DNA from: Virgibacillus doumboii
Lineage (GTDB): Bacteria > Bacillota > Bacilli > Bacillales > Amphibacillaceae
Assembly: GCF_902806455.1 (NCBI RefSeq)
Contig: NZ_CADCWQ010000001.1
Coordinates: 2,728,001 to 2,792,000 of the forward strand
Direction of reading: 5' to 3'
Length of the DNA: 64,000 bases
Positions within the stretch are counted from its first letter, which is position 1. Each line of letters opens with the position of its first letter. The position numbers were made by a program, and so were the translations under genes. Under the pieces are notes generated by a model. It saw only the letters and a program-made list of their open reading frames with translations, was not told where the DNA came from and did not search any database. Positions 15,680 to 23,873 of the stretch are shown one piece after another.

Positions 15680-16246
15680 CTAATTCCTCCATTCATGTTG
15701 CAACACACTGTATAGCAATGAATCCCGCCAGCCATCTTTCAGCAACAAGTCCTCACGAATTCTCCCTTCCCTCGTCATGCCTGCCTTTTCCAACACTTTT
15801 GCTGAGCCGATATTCCTTGGGTCACACGTAGCGTAAATTCGATGAAGGGAAAAATTAGTAAAACCGAAATCTATCAATAGTTTAGCCGCATCTGTTGCAA
15901 TTCCTTTTCCCCAATATTCAGGATTAACAATGTAGCTGACCTCACCAACCTTATTCGTGGAATCTCTAATATTTAACTCGCCAGCTCCAATCATTTTTTC
16001 ATAAACCTTATAAACAATTGCAAATACATATCTCGTTCTAGGTTCCCGGCTGGCATCTTTTATTACTTGCTTAACAAATTCCATCGATTCTTCCGTTGTA
16101 TTTGGTCCCCATGGCTGATATTGACAAACCTTTTCCTGTGAAGCGTATTTATGGACATCAACCCAATCATTTTCGGTAAGTTCCCTTAATAACAGCCTTT
16201 CATTTGGAAGAGAAATATTCGTACGTTCGATTACTGCCACCCCCAC
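15680..16246 (-). CDS. GNAT N-acetyltransferase (RimJ/RimL type)
   Basis: 188 residues. LPNERLLLRELTENDW opens the fold, NPEYWGKGIATDAAKLLIDFGF holds the acetyl-CoA pyrophosphate loop, and ATCDPRNIGSAKVLEKAGMTREG is the signature of the RimJ/RimL branch that acetylates protein N-termini or small amines. A GTG start overlaps the stop of the upstream hydrolase by one base (TAGTG), implying coupled translation. Third gene of a GNAT-hydrolase-GNAT operon. Confidence 0.85.
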   Translation of the reverse strand: MGVAVIERTNISLPNERLLLRELTENDWVDVHKYASQEKVCQYQPWGPNTTEESMEFVKQVIKDASREPRTRYVFAIVYKVYEKMIGAGELNIRDSTNKVGEVSYIVNPEYWGKGIATDAAKLLIDFGFTNFSLHRIYATCDPRNIGSAKVLEKAGMTREGRIREDLLLKDGWRDSLLYSVLQHEWRN

Positions 16247-17088
16247 TATTCAGCGAAAAATTCTTCAGCAATTGCGTTAATTTCATCCGGCTTCTCCACC
16301 ACAGTCCAATGACCGCAGTTTTGAATTTCATGTAATTTAGCATGCGGGATATGTTTTATTAACAATTCTTCTAGTTTTGCTGGGGGAAGGATATCATGGC
16401 TTCCCTGTGCGACTGTTATTGGAATATCAGTTAATCTATGAAGCTTGTTTGTTACGTCATAATTTTGCAGGATATCTTCACCAATCGAACGATTAACAGT
16501 GTCATTTATGCTCGTTTTTTCCTTCGAGCTTAATGTATCCTTCGAAAATACGTAATAAGGATCCAGTATGTTCAATACATCGTCAGTGGTGGTGACCCCT
16601 TTTTTCACTTTTCTATCCATTAACAAAAGCCTTATTTTGTCCTTCAGCGTAATTCTTTTCATTAATTCTTTTTTAAATGCTTTATATCCTTCTGCAGTAG
16701 CTCCAATGGCGGCAGTTAGAAATAGTTTATTGACTCTTTCCGGATATTTCGTTGCATAGAGCAACGCAAGCATAGAGCCCCACGACTCCCCAAACAAATT
16801 CATTTTTTCCAGGTCAAGTTCTTTCCGCAAGAGTTCCAGGGTATTCACTTCTTTTTCTATCGAATATTGACTATCCTGAGCCAACTCCGACCTGCCGCAG
16901 CCTCTCTGATCGTATAAAACCAACATGAAATTTTCCGATAAAGGCAATACGTGCGGAAGAAAAAATCGATGCTCACTTCCCGGACCACCATGGAGAAAAA
17001 CAATTGCTTTCCCGTCACCTATTACATTTATATGTATTTTTTCTCCATTCAAATTAACAAATTTATCTTCTTTTGTTTCAACAGTCAT
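16246..17088 (-). CDS. alpha/beta hydrolase (proline iminopeptidase-like)
   Basis: 280 residues. Motifs are HGGPGSE (oxyanion hole, near 34), YDQRGCGRSE (near 59), nucleophile serine in FGESWGSMLAL (near 103) and catalytic histidine in QNCGHWTVVEKP (near 261). HGGPG together with DQRGCGRS is typical of the peptidase S33 branch, but many family members are esterases. Cytoplasmic. Its ATG overlaps the stop of the upstream GNAT by four bases, with AGGAGGAGA inside that gene. Confidence 0.85.
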   Translation of the reverse strand: MTVETKEDKFVNLNGEKIHINVIGDGKAIVFLHGGPGSEHRFFLPHVLPLSENFMLVLYDQRGCGRSELAQDSQYSIEKEVNTLELLRKELDLEKMNLFGESWGSMLALLYATKYPERVNKLFLTAAIGATAEGYKAFKKELMKRITLKDKIRLLLMDRKVKKGVTTTDDVLNILDPYYVFSKDTLSSKEKTSINDTVNRSIGEDILQNYDVTNKLHRLTDIPITVAQGSHDILPPAKLEELLIKHIPHAKLHEIQNCGHWTVVEKPDEINAIAEEFFAE

Positions 17089-17600
17089 GAGGTCTCCTCC
17101 CTTGCGACGTAAACAAGAACTTCCTGCCCGGAAAGCACGATTTTCTTTTCAACATGCATTCCAATTTTCTCAGCCACTATTTTCGAACCAACGTTTTCTG
17201 GCTGGATTAACGCAATCAATCGTTGTTGGCCTAACTTTTGCCGACCATACTTTTTCAGTGCTGCAGCAGCTTCTGTGGCATAACCAAGCCCCCAATAATT
17301 GCGCATAATCCAATAACCAATTTCCAATTCTTTTTTACCGTCAACCAACTGCGGAACCAGGCCAGCATGGCCTACCGGCACCCGGTCATCTTTTCGAACT
17401 ATCACATGCAAACCAAATTCCGCACCTTGTTCATATGTACCATAAATCCATTCCAGGAATTTCTTTGTACCGCTTTCATCTTTCGGCTGACCTTCTCCTA
17501 TAAAGCGCATCATTTCGGGATCGGATAACATAGCCATAAGGAAACCTTCATCTTTATCTTCATAGGGTCCCAAAATTAATCTTTCTGTTGTCAGTTTCAT
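17085..17600 (-). CDS. GNAT N-acetyltransferase
   Basis: 171 residues of the RimL-like acetyltransferase_3 type: LTTERLILGPYEDKDEGF, EIGYWIMRNYWGLGYATEAAAAL (acetyl-CoA loop) and LIALIQPENVGSKIVAEKIGM. First gene of a three-gene overlapping run with the hydrolase and a second GNAT. AGGAGAGCG precedes the ATG. The substrate is not predictable. Confidence 0.85.
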   Translation of the reverse strand: MKLTTERLILGPYEDKDEGFLMAMLSDPEMMRFIGEGQPKDESGTKKFLEWIYGTYEQGAEFGLHVIVRKDDRVPVGHAGLVPQLVDGKKELEIGYWIMRNYWGLGYATEAAAALKKYGRQKLGQQRLIALIQPENVGSKIVAEKIGMHVEKKIVLSGQEVLVYVAREETS

Positions 17601-17612
17601 TTTTCGCTCTCC

Positions 17613-17969
17613 TTATTCCCAGAAGCAGATTTGCAGTCTGTTTTGATCCAAGTCATAAAAATCAAAGAATGTATTCGTACCGTCATGTTGAATTTCACTA
17701 ACTTTCACACTCTGTTCTTTTAACTGGTTATAGGCATCTTCAATATCCCTGGTAAAAAAAATCGGATAAACTCCCTTCTGTGGAGAATCGTTATTTTCAC
17801 AGCTCTCTTCAAGGGTTAAAGGTATTTCACTTTCCCCAACACTAAAAATCCGGTAACCTTCACCGCTAAAAGCTTCTTTCAACCCTAAGACATCCTCATA
17901 CCACTTACATGATTTTTCAATATCGCTGACTTTTAAACAAATCGTGTCTATTTTTTCGATAAAACTCAT
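17613..17969 (-). CDS. VOC family protein
   Basis: 118 residues: IDTICLKVSDIEKSCKWYEDVLGLKE opens and FFDFYDLDQNRLQICFWE closes a single VOC domain. The start follows AAGGAGTGA. It lies 12 bases upstream of the GNAT/hydrolase run on the same strand and may be its first cistron. Its upstream region is the repeat tract at 18016-18175. Confidence 0.8.
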   Translation of the reverse strand: MSFIEKIDTICLKVSDIEKSCKWYEDVLGLKEAFSGEGYRIFSVGESEIPLTLEESCENNDSPQKGVYPIFFTRDIEDAYNQLKEQSVKVSEIQHDGTNTFFDFYDLDQNRLQICFWE

Positions 17970-18015
17970 AATAGATTCACTCCTTATGTAGGCTGCTGGA
18001 TTTCAGGTAGTCCTC

Positions 18016-18175
18016 ACCTTCCTGAGTTTGTTACTGTCTCCCGAGTTGGCGATGCTCTCTCCCGAGTTTACGCTGTTCTCTCCCGACTTTTAGCTGTTGT
18101 CTCCCGAGTTGGCGCATTTCTCTCCCGACTTTCGGTTTCTCTCTCCCAAGTTCTCTCCCGAGTTTCAAAAACAAG
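18016..18175. repeat. tandem 21-bp degenerate repeat, unit core TCTCCCGAGTT
   Basis: Seven units start with TCTCCC(G/A)A(G/C)TT at 18037, 18058, 18079, 18100, 18121, 18142 (truncated, 12 bp) and 18154, plus a weaker unit before them. The spacing is exactly 21 bp up to 18142. The first half of each unit is conserved and the second half varies. The tract starts directly behind the GNAT stop codon. Confidence 0.85.
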
Positions 18176-18178
18176 AAC

Positions 18179-18682
18179 CTAATTTTTCAGCGTCAATGCC
18201 ATATATTCTTCATCATAGTAAATACCATTATGTTTCATGGCTTTTTCTTCCATGCCAAAGGTCTTAAACCCTGCTTTTTTATAAAGTCCTTTCGCTTTTT
18301 CATTGGTTGTTACTACCGCCAAATTGAGCTGTTCCACTTCCTTCATTTCCTTAGCCTGCTCGATAGCTTTTGAAAGAAGTTCTTCACCAGCTCCTGCACC
18401 ACGTATTTTTGGACTGACATACATTGCCAATATGTGCGCTTTATGCCTTAACTTCAGATGCGTTTCCTGAAGCAACGTAACCATGCCAACAAGTTCGTCA
18501 TTATTAAATGCACCAAATGTGTAGTTCCCTTCTAATCTTTTTGCTGTAATCTCTATTGGATTTTTCCGGTTCATTGCCTCTTCATAACTCGTAGCAAAAG
18601 CTTCCGGATTTTGTTTTAATGCTTCCAATCTTAATTCCCAGTATTTTTCTGCATCTGATGGTTGTAATAATCTGATATTCAT
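18179..18682 (-). CDS. GNAT N-acetyltransferase
   Basis: 167 residues. LLQPSDAEKYWELRLEALKQNPEAF opens, and the central AMYVSPKIRGAGAGEELLSKAIEQA is the acetyl-CoA binding loop with the R-G-x-G-x-G/A pattern. LAVVTTNEKAKGLYKKAGF is the conserved fourth motif. The start at 18682 follows AAGGGAGAC; six codons of upstream frame were left out. Single gene, with a repeat tract immediately 3'. The 230 bases upstream, up to the divergent DMT gene, should hold both promoters. Confidence 0.85.
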   Translation of the reverse strand: MNIRLLQPSDAEKYWELRLEALKQNPEAFATSYEEAMNRKNPIEITAKRLEGNYTFGAFNNDELVGMVTLLQETHLKLRHKAHILAMYVSPKIRGAGAGEELLSKAIEQAKEMKEVEQLNLAVVTTNEKAKGLYKKAGFKTFGMEEKAMKHNGIYYDEEYMALTLKN

Positions 18683-18911
18683 AATGTCTCCCTTAACCAT
18701 GACTTTTTCTTTAAACCATGAATAACTCTACAGAAAAGAATTCGACATTTATAGCTAAAATCCTTCTTTGATAAATTCTTGTGTAAATTCTTATAGAAAT
18801 ACTTTCAACCCGCGTTAATTCTGCCATAATATCACAAGGCATATTACTATACCCGATAATTTTTTTGGCTTACAATAGGCTAATCGAATTGACAACAGGA
18901 GCGTAACAGAA

Positions 18912-19811
18912 ATGGTAAGAATTTATGGATGGTTGACTTTTTGCGTAGTTGTATGGGGAAGTAATTTTGTGTTTGGAAAAATATTAGTGCAGGATTTCTC
19001 CTCAACACTGCTGACTTCAGCAAGACTTTTCTTTATCGTGCTTTTTTTAATTGGTCTGTCATTATACAAAAAACATCTTAAACGTATAAACAAGAAAGAA
19101 ATACTACCTATTTTAACGTTAGGAATTATTGGTGTTTTTGTTAACCAATGGTCTTTTTTTGTTGGTTTGCAAACGGCAGATCCCACAACAGCCGCACTAA
19201 TTCTAGCAACGACACCAATCTTAACCGGATTTTTAGCAGCTATATTTCTGGACGAAAAAATAACCATTCGGATGCTTGTGGGATCTGTCGTTGCGATAAT
19301 TGGTATATTTTTTGTCGTAACCAAAGGGAGTTTCGCTGAGATAAAAATTGATAAAGGGCTTTTATGGATTGTTTTAACGATGATTACGTTTGCCATCATG
19401 ATTATCCTGACAAGATATCTTTCCCAGCGAATGGAGCCTTTTACGATTACTCTATATTCAAATACAATCGGTTTTGCTGTGTCAGTTCCTTTTATATTCT
19501 TATTGGACAACCCTTTACGAATAAGTACAGACATACCCGATTGGACATTTCTGATTGGAACCGCCATAGTCGTACACGGTATTGCCACCCTTGTCTGGAA
19601 CAGCAATATTCGGCATGTCGGCGCCTCAAAAGCATCAATTTTATCTAATTTAGAACCTTTTGTAGCTATGATCATGGGATTAATCCTGCTTTATAAACCG
19701 ATAACAGGTGTTGAAATAGCAGGTTCTGTTTTTATTGTAGGCGGAGTCTTATTATCCACTTATCAAAAAAAGAGCTCTACTATGATTAAAACGACAGGAA
19801 GTAAGTTTTAA
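18912..19811 (+). CDS. EamA/DMT family transporter
   Basis: 299 residues with ten membrane helices and two EamA repeats (about 4-135 and 147-285). Markers are WGSNFVFGKIL in helix 1, PTTAALILATTPILTGFLAAIFLDEKIT at the end of repeat 1 and GASKASILSNLEPFVAMIMGLILLYKPIT in repeat 2. The start follows ACAGGAGCG. Probably an amino-acid or metabolite exporter. Its stop codon coincides with the end of a truncated TetR gene on the other strand, so the gene may have arrived by a recombination that broke that regulator. Confidence 0.87.
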   Translation: MVRIYGWLTFCVVVWGSNFVFGKILVQDFSSTLLTSARLFFIVLFLIGLSLYKKHLKRINKKEILPILTLGIIGVFVNQWSFFVGLQTADPTTAALILATTPILTGFLAAIFLDEKITIRMLVGSVVAIIGIFFVVTKGSFAEIKIDKGLLWIVLTMITFAIMIILTRYLSQRMEPFTITLYSNTIGFAVSVPFIFLLDNPLRISTDIPDWTFLIGTAIVVHGIATLVWNSNIRHVGASKASILSNLEPFVAMIMGLILLYKPITGVEIAGSVFIVGGVLLSTYQKKSSTMIKTTGSKF

Positions 19812-19900
19812 AGTTTTATCAACAGCTCCATAGCAGCTGCTTGAATTTTTTCCTGCGATATTTTTCGAATTCGTTCATTCTCTTCTGATGTTCTTGGCAT
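19808..19900 (-). pseudogene. truncated TetR-family regulator (N-terminal 30 residues)
   Basis: An ATG at 19900, inside the last codons of the hydrolase gene, opens MPRTSEENERIRKISQEKIQ followed by AAAMELLIKL and a stop. This is the first helix of a TetR DNA-binding domain, cut just before the helix-turn-helix. The break point coincides with the 3' end of the convergent DMT gene. Confidence 0.6.
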
Positions 19901-20654
19901 CGTTCAGGTCATCTTCCATAAAATTTGTAATATGGCGATATAATACTTCAGGATTGGTTAGTGTTACCATATGATCTACGTCTGGGATTTTTATAATTTG
20001 AGCATCTGTATTCTCTTGGAAGTAATCTGCTACACGAAGGATATCGGGCGAATCCTCGGTGCCAATTAAAAGTAATGTTTCAGCAGCTAATTCTTCCAGT
20101 CTATCAATAGCCGGGGGTTCCGGCCAAATCATCTTAACTGCTGGCCATTCAAACATTCGTGTAATTTGGTGCCGGAGTATTTGAACCATCAAATCCCGGT
20201 GAGAACTGGCGTTTAAAACACGATACCATGAAGCACTGAGCATCTGCTCAATCATCTTGTCGATATCGGGAACCGCCTTTTGAATCGACTTGGTATATTC
20301 CTCAAATTCCTGCGAATAACTGAATCCAGACAAACCAGGTGCAATCAACACAAGTTTTGAAACCCTTTCTGGATAGTGCAAAGCGAATTCCGTGGCAAGC
20401 TGACCACCCATCGAATGGCCTATCAATGTTGCCTTATCCAATTCCAGGTGATCAAGCAATGACAGCAAATCCTCAACAAGGGTGATATCTTCCACTGGTG
20501 TTGGTGATTCCCCGGTCCCTCGTCCGTCCACCCCAATAACTTTAAAGTGTTTTGCTAAAAGGGGTGAAACAAATGTCCAGTTCCGCAAATCAGCACCACC
20601 GGTAAGAAGAACTACAGGATGGCCTTTACCTTCTACCTCGTAATATAAATCCAT
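19875..20654 (-). CDS. alpha/beta hydrolase
   Basis: 259 residues. VVLLTGGADLRNW is the oxyanion region, VDGRGTGESP follows, the nucleophile serine is in IGHSMGGQLATEFAL (near 95) and the histidine in DVDHMVTLTNPEV (near 237). The start at 20654 has GGAGGGG upstream. It was probably cotranscribed with a TetR regulator whose gene began inside its 3' end and is now truncated. Substrate unknown. Confidence 0.85.
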   Translation of the reverse strand: MDLYYEVEGKGHPVVLLTGGADLRNWTFVSPLLAKHFKVIGVDGRGTGESPTPVEDITLVEDLLSLLDHLELDKATLIGHSMGGQLATEFALHYPERVSKLVLIAPGLSGFSYSQEFEEYTKSIQKAVPDIDKMIEQMLSASWYRVLNASSHRDLMVQILRHQITRMFEWPAVKMIWPEPPAIDRLEELAAETLLLIGTEDSPDILRVADYFQENTDAQIIKIPDVDHMVTLTNPEVLYRHITNFMEDDLNDAKNIRRE

Positions 20655-20718
20655 TCTAACCCCTCCAACCAATTTAAAAATTTCACATCATTCTAAGGAA
20701 TACCGTAATTTCAAATAA

Positions 20719-20761
20719 AATAGCATGTCATATTGTATAATGGATGACATGCTATTTTTTT
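20719..20761 (-). terminator. hairpin terminator downstream of the HIT gene
   Basis: TAGCATGTCA pairs with TGACATGCTA around a 13-nt loop. It has T runs on both sides (four on the minus strand, seven on the plus) and probably terminates the HIT gene, which ends 13 bp away. Confidence 0.7.
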
Positions 20762-20773
20762 TACATAAACCAT

Positions 20774-21103
20774 CTATTTCAAAGCTCTCCCAGAGACTAT
20801 ATGCCAATGAAGGTGCTTTGATTCCTGATACTTACCCAGATTTGTGATTACTTTACTCGCTCCATGTTCCCCTGTCACCATAGCGGCAACTTCTTTAATT
20901 ACCTGCATGAGTTCCAGCAATATATCGTTATCACTTTCTTCCATTGTTATTAGCGAGGGAATATGCTTCTTTGGTATAGCAACAATATGTACTGGATAAA
21001 AGGGCCTTGTATGATGATATGCTAATACGTTTTCTGTCTCGATCACCTTGTTCACTTCTGTTTTACCACTTAATACTTCATCACAGTAAAAATCTTCAGT
21101 CAT
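20774..21103 (-). CDS. HIT-domain protein
   Basis: 109 residues, a typical histidine triad hydrolase. FCDEVL-like opening (YCDEVLSGK), HTRPFYPVHIVAIPKKHIPSL in the middle and the triad HLHWHIV near residues 99-105, whose central histidine attacks nucleoside phosphoramidates or dinucleotides. Cytoplasmic. GAGGAG lies 8 bases before the ATG. Single gene. Confidence 0.88.
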   Translation of the reverse strand: MTEDFYCDEVLSGKTEVNKVIETENVLAYHHTRPFYPVHIVAIPKKHIPSLITMEESDNDILLELMQVIKEVAAMVTGEHGASKVITNLGKYQESKHLHWHIVSGRALK

Positions 21104-21167
21104 AAAATTTCTCCTCCTCTTTTTAAAAAAGGACGCAATTCTGGTATTGCGCCCGGTTGTATTAAAA

Positions 21168-22007
21168 TCACTTTTTAATCGGAAACTGTAATTCTGTCAC
21201 AAATTCATTTGGGTCATCTGTCATCCAATCCCCTTTGTGATAAATCTCTCTTATTGGCCCACTAATTGAATAGCCATTATCAGCAAGCCACTTGTGCATC
21301 GTAATGGATGTCTCACCAATAGCGGAGAATGGACCGGTATGAACAATGCTGGCCATATTTTCGACTAACGGCAATTCGTAAACCTTGACATTGTCACTTT
21401 CCGGAATGGCCTTAGTTATTGGTTCAATGACCTCCATATCAATCGTGTCAGAATCGGTATCGACAAATAAACCACTATAATACCTGGTCATACAGGGTAC
21501 AGTGCGTTTGCAGTTCATGTTGTCAATATGATTATTGACAGTCCCCCATAGATCCTCACAGAACTCATCGAAAGATTTGCTGGCTGCTTTTGAAATGGAC
21601 TTTCTGACTGCTGCAACTAAAATCGGCTCAACTTGCTTAATGGTAATTTCACTCATATAAGGTACTCCTCCGTTCTTAATCAAAAAAATATTGGTACGGA
21701 GACGTTCCAGCCTGTTTGCTTCAAGTTCCAACGATTTTTCCAACGAATCGGCCTTATCTTCCAGCATATTAATTAACTGTTTAATTACTGTTCCATCCGT
21801 CAAAATGGAAGCTATTTCTGAAAGTGAAAAACCCGCATCCTTTAAGGCCAATACCTTATTAATCGTAACAAGTTGATCTGCTTCATAGTAGCGATAATTC
21901 GTGTCACGATCAATGAAGCTCGGTTTTAGAATTCCTATATTTTCATAATGATAGAGTGTATTAATGGAAAGACCACTCAACTTGGAAAAATCACCAATTT
22001 TAAACAT
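21168..22007 (-). CDS. MerR-family regulator with GyrI-like effector domain (BmrR type)
   Basis: 279 residues. The winged helix (FKIGDFSKLSGLSINTLYHYENIGIL, RYYEADQLVTINKVLALKDAGF) covers residues 1-70, a coiled-coil dimer helix about 75-112, and an effector-binding domain 115-279 ending in TELQFPIKK. BmrR-type proteins bind lipophilic cations and activate efflux genes by untwisting promoters with a 19-bp spacer; exactly such a promoter lies upstream of this gene, so autoactivation is likely. No efflux gene is adjacent. GAGGTGAG precedes the ATG. Confidence 0.87.
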   Translation of the reverse strand: MFKIGDFSKLSGLSINTLYHYENIGILKPSFIDRDTNYRYYEADQLVTINKVLALKDAGFSLSEIASILTDGTVIKQLINMLEDKADSLEKSLELEANRLERLRTNIFLIKNGGVPYMSEITIKQVEPILVAAVRKSISKAASKSFDEFCEDLWGTVNNHIDNMNCKRTVPCMTRYYSGLFVDTDSDTIDMEVIEPITKAIPESDNVKVYELPLVENMASIVHTGPFSAIGETSITMHKWLADNGYSISGPIREIYHKGDWMTDDPNEFVTELQFPIKK

Positions 22008-22062
22008 TTTCTCACCTCAGCAAAAAGACTGTACAGCGGTGCACCTCTGCCGTCTTATTATC

Positions 22063-22093
22063 ATCATAAAGTCTTGGGTCACCCGAGAGTCAA
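22063..22093 (-). promoter_or_regulatory. MerR-type promoter with 19-bp spacer
   Basis: On the minus strand TTGACT and TATGAT are separated by exactly 19 bases that contain an imperfect dyad around CTCGGGT-G-ACCCAAG. The long spacer plus dyad is the hallmark of promoters activated by MerR-family proteins; the MerR gene starts about 55 bases downstream. Confidence 0.75.
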
Positions 22094-22110
22094 TGGGAAC
22101 CTTAATATTT

Positions 22111-23205
22111 TTATTCTAAACTTCCCTTAGCTACCCAGCCCTCTTTACCATCTTTTTTTATCAGGCTGTATCCCGTGCAACTGTTATCAACTACAGACAC
22201 CACATCTCCCTTGTTTACGCTCAATTGTGTACAGGGAATATCATTTTTAACGGTGAATTTTCCATCCTCATTTTGTTTAACATATTCATTTTTCACGTAA
22301 CGTTTGTGACCTGTTTGGAGCTGCTTGCACAACGTGAAATGATCTCCTTTTTCAATTGGATCAATTTCATAGTGCGGATAAGCAACAGAACCAGCCATCG
22401 TGGAATCTGCGCGAAAATCTTTTACTATTTTTCCAGTTGGTAACTGATCAACATATGTATGTGTAAATCTATCTTTTGAAGCATCTTTATAAATGATAAA
22501 CGCGTTTAATTGTCCAGTAGATTTGATGACATTCCCGCCGTCTGTCGCAATAATCCTTTTCTCATGATCAATAATCGGATTATTTGATGGTAGATTTAAA
22601 GAATAATTAACAACCGGCCAGTGTCCGACAACCACATATTTGTCTGCACGATGTGATTTTTCCAAAAAAGATGGCAGGGTGAGGGCAATATCCCGGTCGG
22701 TGTCCTTCCAATCCGCTATGTCCTCCAGTCCGGCATGAACAAAAGTATAGTCATCTGTTTCGATGGCTGTCGGCAAATTTGCAAGCCACTTAATTTCTTT
22801 AGAAAAATGTTTTGTTAAGATTTCCTTTACCTCATGAATGCTTGTCTCTTCGTATACGGGAGACCCCAACTGCTCCAACCATTCATTTAAAATCGAATGT
22901 TTTTTCACCCGTAAATAATCTATTACTTGAGGATTTTCATTTATAAGCTCTTCAACTAAAGCCTCACAGTTACCTTCCGTCACATGAACTCCGGGATTAG
23001 TAGCTGCAAGGTTCATTATGTAGTTCACTACTCCTATACTGTTACCTCCTTTTTCACAGAGGTCACCGTTTATGATCAGGTAATCTTCAGTATTAAAATT
23101 AACTTTTTCCAACAGATTTATAAATAAATCCAACTCACCGTGAATATCGTTTATTACTATAATTCTTGCATTGTTTGGGACTGATAATTGTTTTATTTTC
23201 TCCAA
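22111..23205 (-). CDS. metallophosphoesterase with C-terminal SH3-like segment
   Basis: 364 residues. Calcineurin-type motifs are IVINDIHGELD (near 18), INGDLCEKGGN (near 45), TEGNCE (in place of GNHE), HAGL and VVGHWPV. This fits PrpE/Ser-Thr phosphatase-like enzymes that use two metal ions. From about residue 245 the protein has an extra region ending in VNKGDVVSVVDNSCTGYSLIKKDGKEGWVAKGSLE-like residues, which looks like an SH3 domain. The TTG at 23205 behind AAGGAG was preferred to the longer frame. Substrate unknown. Confidence 0.78.
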   Translation of the reverse strand: MEKIKQLSVPNNARIIVINDIHGELDLFINLLEKVNFNTEDYLIINGDLCEKGGNSIGVVNYIMNLAATNPGVHVTEGNCEALVEELINENPQVIDYLRVKKHSILNEWLEQLGSPVYEETSIHEVKEILTKHFSKEIKWLANLPTAIETDDYTFVHAGLEDIADWKDTDRDIALTLPSFLEKSHRADKYVVVGHWPVVNYSLNLPSNNPIIDHEKRIIATDGGNVIKSTGQLNAFIIYKDASKDRFTHTYVDQLPTGKIVKDFRADSTMAGSVAYPHYEIDPIEKGDHFTLCKQLQTGHKRYVKNEYVKQNEDGKFTVKNDIPCTQLSVNKGDVVSVVDNSCTGYSLIKKDGKEGWVAKGSLE

Positions 23206-23275
23206 TAGGACTGCTCCTTTTTTCCATAACAAGTCAATTACAAACTTTATTACTTGCGCTATATAGATTTACTCC

Positions 23276-23872
23276 TTAATCCAAGCTTTCCTCATAGACG
23301 ACCTTTCCATTTTCATCCAGGCCCCTTATTTCAATCCATTTGTAGTCATGATTTTCACCAATCCAATGGAACAGGAACATGCGATGCTCTTTTAGTTCTT
23401 TGGAATATGTCTGAATATCGTCTTCATTTACCTTTTGCATTCTGTCATAGTCCTCAACAACATCCAACTCAACCTCTGTAATATTCGGATTAGTTACAAT
23501 ACCATAAAACTTCATCCGCATTTCATCCTCATTGCTAGCTGTTCCTGACCATGAATGCGAAATGTCTTGATTTTGTTTTATTTTTCTGCCGGCAACGCTA
23601 CTGCCAGGGCTCCAAAAAATCCCCGCGTGACGATTTACCGTATTTGCTGAGAACCAGTCCTTATATTTTGCCAGATAGATATGTGCATCACCAAGGTCAA
23701 TATCTTCTACAATTTCAGAAGGTCCATAATGATAGGTTCGTTCAGATTGTTCATGTGCTTCCACGGGAGAAAGATGATAGTAATTTATGTATGCAGAATC
23801 CTTTACAACGAAAAAAATCAATACAGCAGCAAGGACCCATTCCAATATGGCTTTTTTCTTTGTCTTTTCCAT
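23276..23872 (-). CDS. membrane-anchored hypothetical protein with TNPN motif
   Basis: 198 residues: one N-terminal membrane span (LEWVLAAVLIFFVVKD, 10-26) and an exported domain with FYGIVTNPNITEVELDVVED near residue 120. It resembles the protein at 1049-1573 in architecture and around the TNPN motif. It begins one base after the stop of the gene at 23874 (TAATATG), so the two are cotranscribed. No function known; an envelope role is inferred from its location. Confidence 0.65.
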   Translation of the reverse strand: MEKTKKKAILEWVLAAVLIFFVVKDSAYINYYHLSPVEAHEQSERTYHYGPSEIVEDIDLGDAHIYLAKYKDWFSANTVNRHAGIFWSPGSSVAGRKIKQNQDISHSWSGTASNEDEMRMKFYGIVTNPNITEVELDVVEDYDRMQKVNEDDIQTYSKELKEHRMFLFHWIGENHDYKWIEIRGLDENGKVVYEESLD

Positions 23873-23873
23873 A

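Noticed and set aside
15653..15692. Longer start for the hydrolase-AadK fusion
   Set aside because: The ATG at 15692 has no ribosome site and overlaps the GNAT end; the ATG at 15647 has AGGAGAAAG.
18016..18175. Possible CRISPR array
   Set aside because: Units are contiguous at 21 bp with a degenerate half; there are no unique spacers of 30-40 bp and no cas genes.
18923..19675. 250-codon open frame opposite the EamA gene
   Set aside because: Composition and codon pattern are those of an antisense shadow; it has no ribosome site and the plus-strand protein is a clear family member.
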